Assembly: GCA_964512635.1 (NCBI GenBank) | Contig: CAZEJB010000001.1 | Coordinates: 62,001 to 126,000, forward strand | Length of the DNA stretch: 64,000 nucleotides | Source of the DNA: JADZFO01 sp964512635 | GTDB lineage: Bacteria > 4484-113 > JAFGCY01 | Direction of reading: 5' to 3' | Shown here: positions 25,983-35,391 of the stretch, piece after piece | Position numbering within the stretch: position 1 is the first letter of the stretch | Layout of the letters: every line of letters starts with the position of its first letter | Translations under genes and position numbers: made by a program | Notes under the pieces: generated by a model | Seen by the model: the letters and a program-made list of their open reading frames with translations, nothing else | Database searches by the model: none | What the model was told of the DNA's origin: nothing

Positions 25983-26049
25983 GTAGGGCCGCACGGATGT
26001 GCGGCCGTGACGAAAGAGTGAAGACGGCCGCATTGCCATGCGGCCCTAC
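25983..26049. repeat. Nested palindromic repeat between IIC and IIB
   Basis: Outer 11-bp inverted arms GTAGGGCCGCA (25983-25993) and TGCGGCCCTAC (26039-26049) enclose two smaller hairpins (GGCCGCAC-GGAT-GTGCGGCC and GGCCGCAT-TGCC-ATGCGGCC). It is the same family as 6244-6298 and 50451-50575. In the PTS transcript it would fold between two cistrons and could set their relative levels. Confidence 0.7.
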
Positions 26050-26061
26050 ACGGAGAAAGGA

Positions 26062-26361
26062 TTGAAGATCGTCGCAGTTACCGCCTGTCCTACAGGCATC
26101 GCCCATACATACATGGCCGCTGAGCAGCTTGAGAAGACCGGCCGTGAACTGGGCCACACCATCAAAGTTGAGACCCAGGGCGCGATGGGCATCGAGAACG
26201 AGATCAGCGCCAGCGACCTGGCCGGCGCCGACGCGGCGATCTTAGCCTGCGATATCGAGGTCGAACAGCGCGAGCGCTTTGCCGGCCTGCGTATCATCGA
26301 GGTGCCGGTGGCGCTGGCCATCAAGGACCCTAAATCAATTTTTGCCAGGCTGGATCAGTAG
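26062..26361 (+). CDS. PTS fructose-type subunit IIB
   Basis: 99 residues from TTG 26062, which has GGAG 6 bp upstream. An ATG at 26038 is in frame, but its first codons lie inside the palindromic repeat, so the TTG start is preferred. The phosphorylated cysteine is C9 in the motif ACPTGIAHTYMAAEQLE, typical of fructose IIB domains, followed by KVETQGAMGIEN. The protein takes phosphate from IIA and passes it to the sugar bound in IIC, at the inner face of the membrane. Here it is a free-standing subunit between IIC and the HPr-EI-IIA fusion. Confidence 0.92.
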   Translation: MKIVAVTACPTGIAHTYMAAEQLEKTGRELGHTIKVETQGAMGIENEISASDLAGADAAILACDIEVEQRERFAGLRIIEVPVALAIKDPKSIFARLDQ

Positions 26362-26381
26362 TTTCCCATTCGTTCGCCGCT

Positions 26382-28955
26382 ATGACCTTAGAACTTCGCT
26401 TCCGCTGCCCTCTGCCCAGCGGCCTGCACGCGCGGCCGGCCAGCCTGCTGGCGGAAATCGCGGGCCGCTTTCCGGCTAAACTTAGGCTGGTGAATGAGCG
26501 CAGCGGGACGGCTGCAGACTGCAGCAGTGTCATTGAGCTGGTTGCTGCCGGCGTGCTGTTCGAAGATCCCTGCCGCTTGACTGCAGACGGTGAGCGGGCC
26601 GCTGAGGCCTTTGGCGCGCTAAGCGAGTTCATCACCGGGCAGCTTGCGGATTGCGATGAGCCGCTGGTCGTGCCAGAGCTGCAATCACACCAGCTTTCCC
26701 CAGCGCTGATGGAGGCCCTGACAGCAGAACCGGAGACACCGTGCCTTCAGGGTCAGCCGTTGAGCCCGGGCCTGGCTACAGGGGAGCTGCTTCAGCTTTC
26801 AGGTGCGCATTTGCCACTGCAGCTGCGCAGTCAGCGCTGCGCTGACGCTTTGCTGGAGCTGGGCCAACTGGAGCGGGCCATGGGCGGCGTTGAGCTTGAG
26901 CTCAGCGCCCAGCTTGAATCGGCCGGCCACGAACATGAGCGGCAGATCCTGCGGGCGAGTCTGGCCCTGCTGCGCGACCCGGCGCTGGATCGCCGCCTGC
27001 ATGAGCAGCTTGGTCTGGGCCTCAGCGCAGCCGGCGCGGTAGTGTCGGCGCTGGAGGACTTCGCACAGCAGGTTGGCCAGTCCAGCAGTTCCTATCTTCG
27101 TGAGCGTGCTGCGGATCTGCGCGGTATTGGCCTGCTGCTGCTGGCGCATCTGGGTGTGCAGGCCGAGCATGATCAGACCCCGGCCCTGACTGCCCCGGTG
27201 ATAATCGCAGCCGACACCCTTGCCCCCAGCCAGCTGCTGGCGCTGGACCGCAGCTTTGTGGCAGGTCTGCTGCTGGGCGAGGCTGGAGCCACCAGCCATG
27301 CGGCCATACTGGCACGCTCATTTGGCATCCCCGCAATCAGCGCCCCACCGGCGGCCTTCGCATTGCCAACTGATGTGACGTGCATCCTGGATGGGGCACG
27401 CGGCTTGCTCCTGCCCGGCCCGTCAGCTGCCGTGCAGAAACACTATCTGATAGAAGATCGGGCAGCGGCCCTGCGGTCAGCCAGAGAGCTTGAGACGGCG
27501 ACCGGCCCGGCGCGCAGCCAGGACGGACGGGCAGTAGAGATTGCTGCCAACATTGCCTCAGCGGCCGAGGCCGCAAGCGCGCTGCTGGCTGGCGCGGATG
27601 GCGTGGGCCTCTTTCGCACAGAGCTTTTGTTTTACGGCCGCGACAGCGCGCCGGATGAGGACGAGCAGTTCGAGATCTATCGTGCGACACTGCAGGCCCT
27701 GCCCGGCCGCAGCGTGATCTTCCGCACTATTGATATTGGCGGGGACAAGCCGCTCGACTACCTGAACCTGCCACGCGAGGCTAACCCTTTCCTGGGCTTT
27801 AGAGGTCTCAGAATCTACGAGCGACACCATGAGCTGATAGACACACAACTCAGGGCGCTGCTGCGGGCAGCGGCCTATGGCAGCATGAGGATCATGGCCC
27901 CAATGGTCAGCACCTTCGAGGAGGCCGCCGGCTTCAAACGCAGGGTTCACGACCGGCTGGAGCAGCTGCGCAGCGAAGGACTGTCTGTCGATGATGCAGT
28001 GGCGGTCGGCGTCATGATTGAAGTCCCGTCAGCCGCCCTGATCGCCGGGCAGATCAGCCAGGCCGTGGATTTCGTCTCCATCGGCTCCAACGATCTGTGC
28101 CAGTACACCTTCGCTGCGGATCGCGGCAACCCTGCCGTGGCCGGCCTGCACAACACGCGGCATCCGGCCTTTCTGCGACTGCTGCGGCTGCTGTGCGAGG
28201 GCACGCGTGCTGCCGGCTGCTGGACCGGGCTGTGCGGAGAAATGGCCGGTGACCCGCGGAACCTTCCGCTGCTGCTCGGACTTGGCCTGGACGAGCTGAG
28301 CATGTCTGCGCCCAGTATTCCCGGCTGCAAGCGGGCACTGCGCAGCCTGAATTCTGTCGCCTGTCGTGAGCTGCTGGATCGCGCCTGCGACTGTACTACT
28401 GCCGAAGAAGTCGAGGCGCTGCTGGCGGGTCATGCTGCTCAAAGCACTGAAGCGCTGCCCCTGCTGGCACCAGAGCTGGTGCTGCTGAACAGCGCTTCGA
28501 CCAGCAAGGCCGCTGCGATTCATGAATTGACACAGGCACTTTTTGCTCAGGGGCGCAGCGATACCCCCGACGCTGTCGAAGCGGCCGTGTGGGCCCGCGA
28601 GCAGACCTATTCGACCGGGCTTGGCCATGGCTGTGCCATCCCGCACTGCAAGAGCAGCGCGGTCAGCCACGCCACACTGGCCGTCATGCGTCCGGCGCAG
28701 CCACTGGAGTGGGGCTCGCTGGACAACGCCCCGGTGCACACAGTGATCCTTCTCGCAATGCCAGAGCAAACTGCCGCCGCGGCGGACACTGCCCGGGCAG
28801 CCGACAACCAGCATCTGAAGGTCTTCGCTGCTCTGGCCCGCCGTCTGATGCGCGAGGAATTCCGCGATGCGCTAAGCTCTGCGTCTGATCCTGCTGCAAT
28901 CTGCGAGCTGCTTAGTGAGCAACTCGATCTGAACTCTGCCGAGGTACGAACATGA
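26382..28955 (+). CDS. Multiphosphoryl transfer protein HPr-EI-IIA(Fru)
   Basis: 857 residues carrying three PTS modules in one chain. HPr occupies ~1-90 with GLHARPASLL (active H16). Enzyme I spans ~125-680 with GATSHAAILARSFGIPAIS (H306), the PEP-binding FRTIDIGGDKPL and EVPSAAL segments and the catalytic CGEMAGD (C618). A fructose-type IIA covers ~700-850 with GLGHGCAIPHCKS (H755). The order HPr-EI-IIA differs from E. coli FruB (IIA-FPr) and resembles the fusions in other phyla. It moves phosphate from PEP to IIB in the cytoplasm. All active histidines are present. Its stop overlaps the start of the mannosidase by 4 bp (ATGA), so the two are translationally coupled. Confidence 0.95.
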   Translation: MTLELRFRCPLPSGLHARPASLLAEIAGRFPAKLRLVNERSGTAADCSSVIELVAAGVLFEDPCRLTADGERAAEAFGALSEFITGQLADCDEPLVVPELQSHQLSPALMEALTAEPETPCLQGQPLSPGLATGELLQLSGAHLPLQLRSQRCADALLELGQLERAMGGVELELSAQLESAGHEHERQILRASLALLRDPALDRRLHEQLGLGLSAAGAVVSALEDFAQQVGQSSSSYLRERAADLRGIGLLLLAHLGVQAEHDQTPALTAPVIIAADTLAPSQLLALDRSFVAGLLLGEAGATSHAAILARSFGIPAISAPPAAFALPTDVTCILDGARGLLLPGPSAAVQKHYLIEDRAAALRSARELETATGPARSQDGRAVEIAANIASAAEAASALLAGADGVGLFRTELLFYGRDSAPDEDEQFEIYRATLQALPGRSVIFRTIDIGGDKPLDYLNLPREANPFLGFRGLRIYERHHELIDTQLRALLRAAAYGSMRIMAPMVSTFEEAAGFKRRVHDRLEQLRSEGLSVDDAVAVGVMIEVPSAALIAGQISQAVDFVSIGSNDLCQYTFAADRGNPAVAGLHNTRHPAFLRLLRLLCEGTRAAGCWTGLCGEMAGDPRNLPLLLGLGLDELSMSAPSIPGCKRALRSLNSVACRELLDRACDCTTAEEVEALLAGHAAQSTEALPLLAPELVLLNSASTSKAAAIHELTQALFAQGRSDTPDAVEAAVWAREQTYSTGLGHGCAIPHCKSSAVSHATLAVMRPAQPLEWGSLDNAPVHTVILLAMPEQTAAAADTARAADNQHLKVFAALARRLMREEFRDALSSASDPAAICELLSEQLDLNSAEVRT

Positions 28956-31900
28956 AGCGAACCTTTGCCCTGAGCCGCCTGCCGGTCCTGCTGGCACTTG
29001 TCCTGGTTGTATGTGGGCGCATGCTGTGCACCCCTACGCCTGCGCTGGCGCACTCTACCCATACCGGACCTACGGAGCTGACCCTGATGGAGATGCAAAC
29101 AGACAATACGCTTTATGTTGTTGGCTATGCCCACCTCGATACCCAGTGGCGCTGGTCTTACCCGCAGGTGATCCGCGAGTTCATCCCGGACACCTTGTAT
29201 GGCAACTTCCGCCTGATCGACAAGTACCCCAACTACATCTTCAACTTCAGCGGCTCCCGGCGCTATCAGATGATGAAGGAGTACTACCCCGAGGCCTACG
29301 AGCAGCTCAAGGGCTATATCAAGGCCGGGCGCTGGTTCCCCTGCGGCAGCAGCGTGGACGAGTGCGATGTCAACGTGCCTTCCAGCGAGTCGTTGATCCG
29401 CCAGGTGCTGTACGGCAACCGCTACTTCGAGACCGAGTTCAACGAGAGCAGCGTCGAGTTCATGATCCCGGACTGCTTCGGCTTCCCGGCCAGCATGCCC
29501 TGCATCCTGGACCACTGCGGCATCAAGGGCTTCTCGACCCAGAAGCTGTCCTGGGGCTCTGCTATGGGCATTCCCTTCAACGTCGGCGTCTGGGAAGGCC
29601 TCGACGGCAGCAGCATCGTGGTCAGCGCCTTCAACCCCGGCGCGTACGTGGGCAAGGTCACCGAGGACCTCAGCCAGAGCCCCGAATGGCTCAAGCGCAC
29701 TCAGGAGACCGGCGCGAAGTCTGGCGCCTTTGTGGACTATCACTACTTCGGCACGGGTGACGTTGGCGGTCCGCCGGTGGATAGCTCGGTCGAGTGGATT
29801 GAAAAGAGCGTCGCCGGAACGGGCGCGGTGCGCGTCGTCTCCGGCACCGCCGAGCAGATGTTCCTTGACCTCACCGACGAGCAGATCGCCAAACTGCCGC
29901 GCTATAAGGGCGACCTGCTGCTTACCCAGCACAGCTCGGGCAGTGTTTCCAGCCAGGCTTACATGAAGCGCTGGAACCACATGAATGAGCAGCTCGCCGA
30001 CTCCGCCGAGCGTGCTGCGGTTACAGCCCAGCTCCTGACTGGCGCGCAATACCCCAGCGACAAGCTGATGCGGGCCTGGGAGCTGACTCTGGGCAGCCAG
30101 ATGCACGACATCCTGCCCGGCACCAGCATTCCGATTGCCTATAACTACTCCTGGAATGACGAAGTACTGGCGCTGAACCAGTTCGCCGATGTGCTGCAGA
30201 ACAGCGTCGCCGCAGTGGCCGCGGGACTCGACACGTCGAGCCCCGCTGGCCAGAATCCGGCCAACCCGCTGGTGGTTTACAACCCGCTGAACGTGGCGCG
30301 CCAGGAAATGGTAAGCATTGAAGTGGCGATCGCCGAGGACGGCGTTGGCGTTTCGGCCACCGGCCCCGACGGCAAGCGCGTGCCCTGCCAGATCGAGCAT
30401 CTCGAAGGAAATCGCGCGAAGATCAAGTTCCTCGCCAGTGTTCCGGCCCTCAGCTTCTCGGTCTACCAGCTTGAGTACTGGACCGAGGAGCAGCCGGCGG
30501 TACAGATTGAAGAGCTGAAGGTCAGCAACAACTCGCTGGAGAACGCCTGCTATCGCGTTAGCCTGAACGCCGCCGGCGATGTTGCCAGCATCTTTGATAA
30601 GCGCTCCGGCAAGGAACTGCTGTCCGAGCCGCATCGCCTGGCCTTCATCCATGACCAGCCGGGCTACTGGCCGGCCTGGAACATCGACTGGGATGACCAG
30701 TCCGCGCCGCCGGTGGGCTATGTCGACGGCCCGGCGGAGATCAAGGTGGTCGAGAACGGCCCGGCGCGGGTGGCGCTGGAAGTCAGCCGCAGCGCCCGCG
30801 GCAGCAAGTTTGTCCAGACCATCAGCCTCGCCAGCGGCGAGGCCGGGGAGCGCGTCGAGTTCCGCAACCGCATTGACTGGACCACCCTGAGCTGCAGCCT
30901 CAAGGCGGTCTTCCCGCTGACGGCGAACAACCCGCTGGCGACCTACAACTGGGAGGTCTCGGCGATCCAGCGCCCGACCAACAATGAGAAGCAGTATGAA
31001 GTCCCGGCGCACCAGTGGTTCGACCTGACGGACAAGTCCGGCAGCTTCGGTGCGACGGTGCTCTGCCCCTGCAAGTACGGCTCCGACAAGCCGACGGACA
31101 ACACCCTGCGCCTGACCCTCCTGCGCACGCCCGGTCCGGTGCTGAGCAAGGAAGGCCAGCCGCGCTATGACTATGCCGACCAGTGCACCCAGGACTGGGG
31201 CCGCCATGAGATCAGCTATGCGCTGGTCGGCCACCAGGGTGACTACGGCAAGGCTGGCGCGGACTGGCAGGCTTACAGCCTTGATCAGCCGCTGGTGGCC
31301 TTCGAGACCGAGCGTCACAGTGGTCCTCTCGGGCGCGAGTTCTCGCTGCTGAAGCTGAATAATGACCGCATCCGCGTGCTGGCGCTGAAGAAGGCCGAGG
31401 ACGGTGACGAACTGGTCATCCGGATGGTCAACCTCGACAACGCGCCGCAGGAGGGCGTTGAGCTCTCTTTCAATTCGCAGATCAGCAACTGGCAGGAAGT
31501 CGACGGCCAGGAGCGTCCCACCGGCGGCAACCCGCGGCTGGCTGGCCCGCTGGACAGCATGAGCATCGACTTCGCGCCTTACGACCTGCGCAGCTATAAG
31601 ATCAGTCTGACGCAGCAAGGCGAGTCACACGGCACTGCTGCATCCACCCCGGTGACCCTGCCTTACGACACCGTGACCGCCACCAACGATGGCGAGCTGA
31701 GCACCGGCGGCTTCGATGCCGACGGCCGCAGTCTGGCCGCCGAGATGCTGCCGCTAAGGCTGCGCGACGGCGGTGTGGATTTCATGCTGGCCCCGGCAGG
31801 CAATGGCAGCCGCAACGCGGTATCCTGCAGCGGCCAGCAGATCAGCCTGCCCGGCGGCAGTGCGACGAAGCTGTGTTTCATCGCCGCCTCTTCGCCCGAC

Positions 31901-32344
31901 GCGCCGGACAGTGAGTTCAGCGTAGACGGCCAGGTGCATAAGGTAAGCATCCAGGACTGGGGCGGCTTTGTCGGCCAGTGGGACAGCCGTAACTGGCAGG
32001 GCGACATGCCGGAGATGGCCTTTGAGTGGCCCTTCAAACTGGCGTCGATCAGTCCGGGCTATACCCGCCGCGACCCGGTGGCCTGGTTCTGCAGCCACCG
32101 GCACTTGATCGGCGGTCGTAATGACATCTACCAGTACACCTACCTGTATCGTTACAGCATCGATATTCCTCCCGGGTCAAAGACGCTGACTCTGCCGAAC
32201 AACCCGGCGATCAAGATTTTTGCGATGAGCGTCGTCGACGGAGCGCTGCCGGGCTGCACCCCGGCCCAGCCGCTCTATGACGACATCAAGGAACACCCGG
32301 AGTACAAGTACGATCCGCCGCTGGATGGCGCCCTGGGGAAGTAA
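28952..32344 (+). CDS. Exported GH38 alpha-mannosidase
   Basis: 1130 residues with an N-terminal signal peptide (LPVLLALVLVVCGRML...ALA). The GH38 N-terminal catalytic domain starts with the metal-binding AHLDTQWRW (H61, D63). The nucleophile is D174 in MIPDCFGFPASMPC, followed by GFSTQKLSWGS. The middle and C-terminal beta domains (~400-890) follow the usual GH38 plan, and a further ~220-residue C-terminal domain with a beta pattern completes the chain. It hydrolyses alpha-mannosides outside the cytoplasm. Translational coupling to the PTS phosphotransfer protein implies that released mannose (or another hexose) is taken up by the same operon's PTS. It is the last gene of the operon. Confidence 0.93.
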   Translation: MKRTFALSRLPVLLALVLVVCGRMLCTPTPALAHSTHTGPTELTLMEMQTDNTLYVVGYAHLDTQWRWSYPQVIREFIPDTLYGNFRLIDKYPNYIFNFSGSRRYQMMKEYYPEAYEQLKGYIKAGRWFPCGSSVDECDVNVPSSESLIRQVLYGNRYFETEFNESSVEFMIPDCFGFPASMPCILDHCGIKGFSTQKLSWGSAMGIPFNVGVWEGLDGSSIVVSAFNPGAYVGKVTEDLSQSPEWLKRTQETGAKSGAFVDYHYFGTGDVGGPPVDSSVEWIEKSVAGTGAVRVVSGTAEQMFLDLTDEQIAKLPRYKGDLLLTQHSSGSVSSQAYMKRWNHMNEQLADSAERAAVTAQLLTGAQYPSDKLMRAWELTLGSQMHDILPGTSIPIAYNYSWNDEVLALNQFADVLQNSVAAVAAGLDTSSPAGQNPANPLVVYNPLNVARQEMVSIEVAIAEDGVGVSATGPDGKRVPCQIEHLEGNRAKIKFLASVPALSFSVYQLEYWTEEQPAVQIEELKVSNNSLENACYRVSLNAAGDVASIFDKRSGKELLSEPHRLAFIHDQPGYWPAWNIDWDDQSAPPVGYVDGPAEIKVVENGPARVALEVSRSARGSKFVQTISLASGEAGERVEFRNRIDWTTLSCSLKAVFPLTANNPLATYNWEVSAIQRPTNNEKQYEVPAHQWFDLTDKSGSFGATVLCPCKYGSDKPTDNTLRLTLLRTPGPVLSKEGQPRYDYADQCTQDWGRHEISYALVGHQGDYGKAGADWQAYSLDQPLVAFETERHSGPLGREFSLLKLNNDRIRVLALKKAEDGDELVIRMVNLDNAPQEGVELSFNSQISNWQEVDGQERPTGGNPRLAGPLDSMSIDFAPYDLRSYKISLTQQGESHGTAASTPVTLPYDTVTATNDGELSTGGFDADGRSLAAEMLPLRLRDGGVDFMLAPAGNGSRNAVSCSGQQISLPGGSATKLCFIAASSPDAPDSEFSVDGQVHKVSIQDWGGFVGQWDSRNWQGDMPEMAFEWPFKLASISPGYTRRDPVAWFCSHRHLIGGRNDIYQYTYLYRYSIDIPPGSKTLTLPNNPAIKIFAMSVVDGALPGCTPAQPLYDDIKEHPEYKYDPPLDGALGK

Positions 32345-32505
32345 TGGAACTCACGCAACCTGCACAGCAGTTTGACCGGCCTAAACTCAGGCGCCAGGTG
32401 GTCCACCGCGTGCTTCCGTGAATTCCTGATTGAGCTGAGTTCAGGCTTATCCAGACCTGATATAGTGGCAGCGCGCATTCCAATTTGGAAGCAAGTGAGG
32501 GTCAA

Positions 32506-34131
32506 ATGATGCGAAGCATCTCCACTGCCGCTGCCACTTTCGCCGCTGTCCTGGGACTGGTGTCCTGCAGCGGCAACAGTTCTCAGGACATGCAGGTCTC
32601 CCGGACGGAAAACCTGCGACTGGGAGCGCCGTCCAGAGTGGCTCCAGTCCTGACGAGCCAGTCCCTTAGTTCCCGGGCTGGACTGCCATCTCCGTCCAGC
32701 CTGCGCAGCTCATCGGCAATCGTCCAGTATTCCCAGCTCGGCTCTGAGTACAACGCGAGCATCCCAGGGGCCACAGTCGACGGAAGCTCCCTTGCATTGG
32801 CCAGTGCCGCAGGACAGTACAGCTGGGGCATCTGGCAGTTCGGCTTTGCCCAGGATGCAACAGGGTGTGTCGTCACGACGGCGCTCGACAGCGGCGAGGA
32901 AGTCTGGTGTGCTGTCTCTGACTTTGTCACCAACTCGTGGGCGATCTACGGCCCGATAACTGACTCCGTGACTAATCTGGATCTCAGTGTCCGCGACTTT
33001 GCCCGGCCGGGAAATGGTGATCTGTTCATTGCCGTGCTCTCCTATGACGGCGACAGCATTGGTGTTGAGAGCCTCGACCTCATCCTGGACGTTACCGGCG
33101 GCGCGCGAGATGTTGACGCCTCCGGCGGTTATACCTCGATGGTGCTGGTTGAGGGGCGGCCGGCAATTGCCTATTATGAGCAGGAGAACGACGACCTGCG
33201 CTATGTCCGCGCCGGCGACCCCTTCGGGCAGACCTGGGGCCCATCTCAGATCGTTGATGCCGAGGGCGACACTGGTTTGTTTGCCTCAATGCTGGTGATT
33301 GATGGCAACCCAGCCATTGCCTACCACAACACAACGGATAACGAGTTACGCTATGTTCGCGCGACCGATGCTATCGGCGACAACTGGGGTGCCCCCAAGA
33401 TCCTGGCTGGCAGCGGCGCCGATTCCGATGGCGAGTATTGCTGTCTGGCAGTGGTCAATGGACAGCCCGCTGTTGCGTTCTATGATGAAGGCAACGGCAG
33501 TCTGCGCTATGTCCGTTCAAGCGATGCGCAGGGCGGTAGCTGGCCCGCGTCTGTCCAGCTGGATGCAAACAACAACTGCGGACAGTACCCGTCGCTCGCT
33601 GAAGTCAGCGGGGCGCCGGCCATTGCATATGAAGCCGGCGGTTCAGCCGACCTGCGCTTCATCCGTGCTATGGACGCTGATGGCAGCACTTGGGCGCTGC
33701 CCCAGGATTTGGATACTGAGCACAATGCCGGTCTGCATAACACCCTGCTGATGGTCAACGGCCGGCCAGCCATATCTTTCTATGACAGCAGCGACTCGGC
33801 TCTGAGATACATGCGTTCAAACGATGCTACCGGCAGTTCCTGGCCTGCGGCGATCACGCTCGATGGCCTTGATGATGACCGTGGATCCTTTTGCTCGATG
33901 CAGCTCGTCGATGGCGTTCCCGCAATAAGCTATCACAGCGGTTTATGGGGCGATCTGCGCTACATCAGCGCCCTAGATGTTGATGGCGCGAGCTGGGGCA
34001 CCGGAGTGATCCTCGATGAGTCAGCGGTGCTAACCGGCAAGTACACCAGTCTGGCTGTCGTTGCTGGCCATCCGGCAGTCAGCTACTTCGACCAGACCAA
34101 TGGCAAGTTGCGATATATCTGGGGCTTCTAG
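32506..34131 (+). CDS. Beta-propeller-like repeat lipoprotein
   Basis: 541 residues from ATG 32506, preceded by GAGGG; an upstream frame start at 32485 is less likely. Lipobox LVSC. Residues ~70-195 form a beta domain (AGQYSWGIWQFGF, WCAVSDFVTNSW, DLFIAVLSYDG) resembling the N-terminal domain of the GH20-like lipoprotein at 6295. Residues ~200-541 hold seven repeats of about 47 residues with the pattern TSMVLVEGRPAIAYYE...DLRYVRA...G..WG.P, clearly a propeller. Such proteins usually bind carbohydrate or protein partners; no catalytic residue is evident. Last three residues WGF close the final blade. It stands alone, with a terminator at 34173-34199. Confidence 0.7.
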   Translation: MMRSISTAAATFAAVLGLVSCSGNSSQDMQVSRTENLRLGAPSRVAPVLTSQSLSSRAGLPSPSSLRSSSAIVQYSQLGSEYNASIPGATVDGSSLALASAAGQYSWGIWQFGFAQDATGCVVTTALDSGEEVWCAVSDFVTNSWAIYGPITDSVTNLDLSVRDFARPGNGDLFIAVLSYDGDSIGVESLDLILDVTGGARDVDASGGYTSMVLVEGRPAIAYYEQENDDLRYVRAGDPFGQTWGPSQIVDAEGDTGLFASMLVIDGNPAIAYHNTTDNELRYVRATDAIGDNWGAPKILAGSGADSDGEYCCLAVVNGQPAVAFYDEGNGSLRYVRSSDAQGGSWPASVQLDANNNCGQYPSLAEVSGAPAIAYEAGGSADLRFIRAMDADGSTWALPQDLDTEHNAGLHNTLLMVNGRPAISFYDSSDSALRYMRSNDATGSSWPAAITLDGLDDDRGSFCSMQLVDGVPAISYHSGLWGDLRYISALDVDGASWGTGVILDESAVLTGKYTSLAVVAGHPAVSYFDQTNGKLRYIWGF

Positions 34132-34172
34132 GCTTCTGCGGCCTCAGTGTGTCCCGTTTAGAGTCCTGGCGA

Positions 34173-34199
34173 GGGCGGGGAAACCCGCCCTTTCTGTTG
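34173..34199 (+). terminator. Rho-independent terminator after propeller lipoprotein
   Basis: GGGCGGG, loop GAAA, CCCGCCC (34173-34190), then TTTCTGTTG; 40 bp after the stop. Confidence 0.85.
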
Positions 34200-34297
34200 G
34201 GATTCAGGCTGCGGCACGGGAACCCGCGCGGAGCCTCGGGGTCACAAGCACCGGCTGCCCGGGCACGGTCGCGTCTGTACCCGGGCGGCTGAGGAGT

Positions 34298-35374
34298 ATG
34301 TCTATGCGTGCTTTGTGGTCCGGTTCTCTCAGCTTCGGCCTGATCAACATCCCGGTCAAGGTTTACAGCGCCAGCACAGAACACACGCTGGATCTGGATA
34401 TGCTGGAGAAAGGCACGGGCAGGCCAATCTCTTATCAGCGTGTGGTCAAGGGAACCGACAAGGTAGTGCCCTGGCGCAATATCGTGCGCGGTTATAAGTA
34501 CAGCCGCGGGCAGTACGTGATCCTTGAGCCGGATGACTTCCTGAAGGCCGATCCGCACAAGACCAGTTTCATTGAGATCATCAGCTTCAGCCCCGCACAG
34601 GAGATTGACTCGATCTACTACGAAAAGCCGTACTACGTCGAGCCCGATAAGAACGCCGCCAAGGCCTATGCTCTGCTGCGGGAAGCCCTGCGCAAGGCAA
34701 AGAAGGTCGCCATCGCCAGCTTCGTACTGCGCGAGCGCGAACACCTCGGGGTGATCCAGCCGGAGGCTGATGTGCTGGTGCTGAACCAGCTGCGCTTCGC
34801 GGCGGACATCCGGCCGACAAGGGGGCTGGATCTCCCCGGCAAGACCGAGCTGAAGCCGCGGGAAATGGAAATGGCGCTGGCGCTGGTGGATCAGCTCAGT
34901 GCGCCCTTCAAGCCGGCAGAGTTCAAGAACACCTATATCGAGAAGCTGCTGGCGGTAATCGAGGCGCGGGCCAAGGGCAAGAAGTACAAGGTCCAGGCGC
35001 CGGTGGCCGCGCAGGAAGTGGCGGATGAGAGCGATCTGGCCAGCATCCTTGAGCAGAGCCTGAAAGGCAAGCCCAGCTCGTCGAGGCCAAAGTCAGCTGC
35101 GAAGTCGATAAAGAAAGCTGCGGCCAAAACCGCGGCCAAGACCTCGACCAAGACCGCTGCCAAGGCTGCGAAGCCTGCCTCCAGGACGGCCAGCAAGGCA
35201 GCCAACGGCAATGGCAATGCGAAGCCCGAAAGTCAGACCAAATCAAATGGTCACGCCGTGAAGTCAGCTTCGAAGGCCGCGGCCAAAGCTGCAACTAAGG
35301 CAGCTGCGACCAATCCAGGCGCGCGGCCGGCGTCGAAGCAGAAACACAGTGCCAGCGCCGGTGCCCGCGCCTGA
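34298..35374 (+). CDS. ku: Ku protein, non-homologous end joining
   Basis: 358 residues from ATG 34298 (or ATG 34304, which is better spaced from GAGGAG). Bacterial Ku homodimers bind DNA ends and recruit ligase LigD. The core begins MRALWSGSLSFGLINIPVKVYSA and includes ISYQRVVKGTDKVV, YVILEPDDF, IDSIYYEKPYYVEPDKNAAKAYALL and LRFAADIRPT, all characteristic. After residue ~255 comes a ~100-residue tail of Lys/Ala/Thr repeats (KSAAKSIKKAAAKTAAK...), a low-complexity basic extension known in some Ku proteins as a DNA-binding tail. No ligD is in the window. It is convergent with the SDR gene, 17 bp away. Confidence 0.95.
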   Translation: MSMRALWSGSLSFGLINIPVKVYSASTEHTLDLDMLEKGTGRPISYQRVVKGTDKVVPWRNIVRGYKYSRGQYVILEPDDFLKADPHKTSFIEIISFSPAQEIDSIYYEKPYYVEPDKNAAKAYALLREALRKAKKVAIASFVLREREHLGVIQPEADVLVLNQLRFAADIRPTRGLDLPGKTELKPREMEMALALVDQLSAPFKPAEFKNTYIEKLLAVIEARAKGKKYKVQAPVAAQEVADESDLASILEQSLKGKPSSSRPKSAAKSIKKAAAKTAAKTSTKTAAKAAKPASRTASKAANGNGNAKPESQTKSNGHAVKSASKAAAKAATKAAATNPGARPASKQKHSASAGARA

Positions 35375-35391
35375 GACAGCTCACGCCCGAG

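Noticed and set aside
28607..31618. A 1003-codon open frame antisense to the PTS and mannosidase genes
   Set aside because: The plus strand carries complete PTS IIA and GH38 motifs across the same stretch. The antisense frame has no recognisable domain and is a by-product of high GC.
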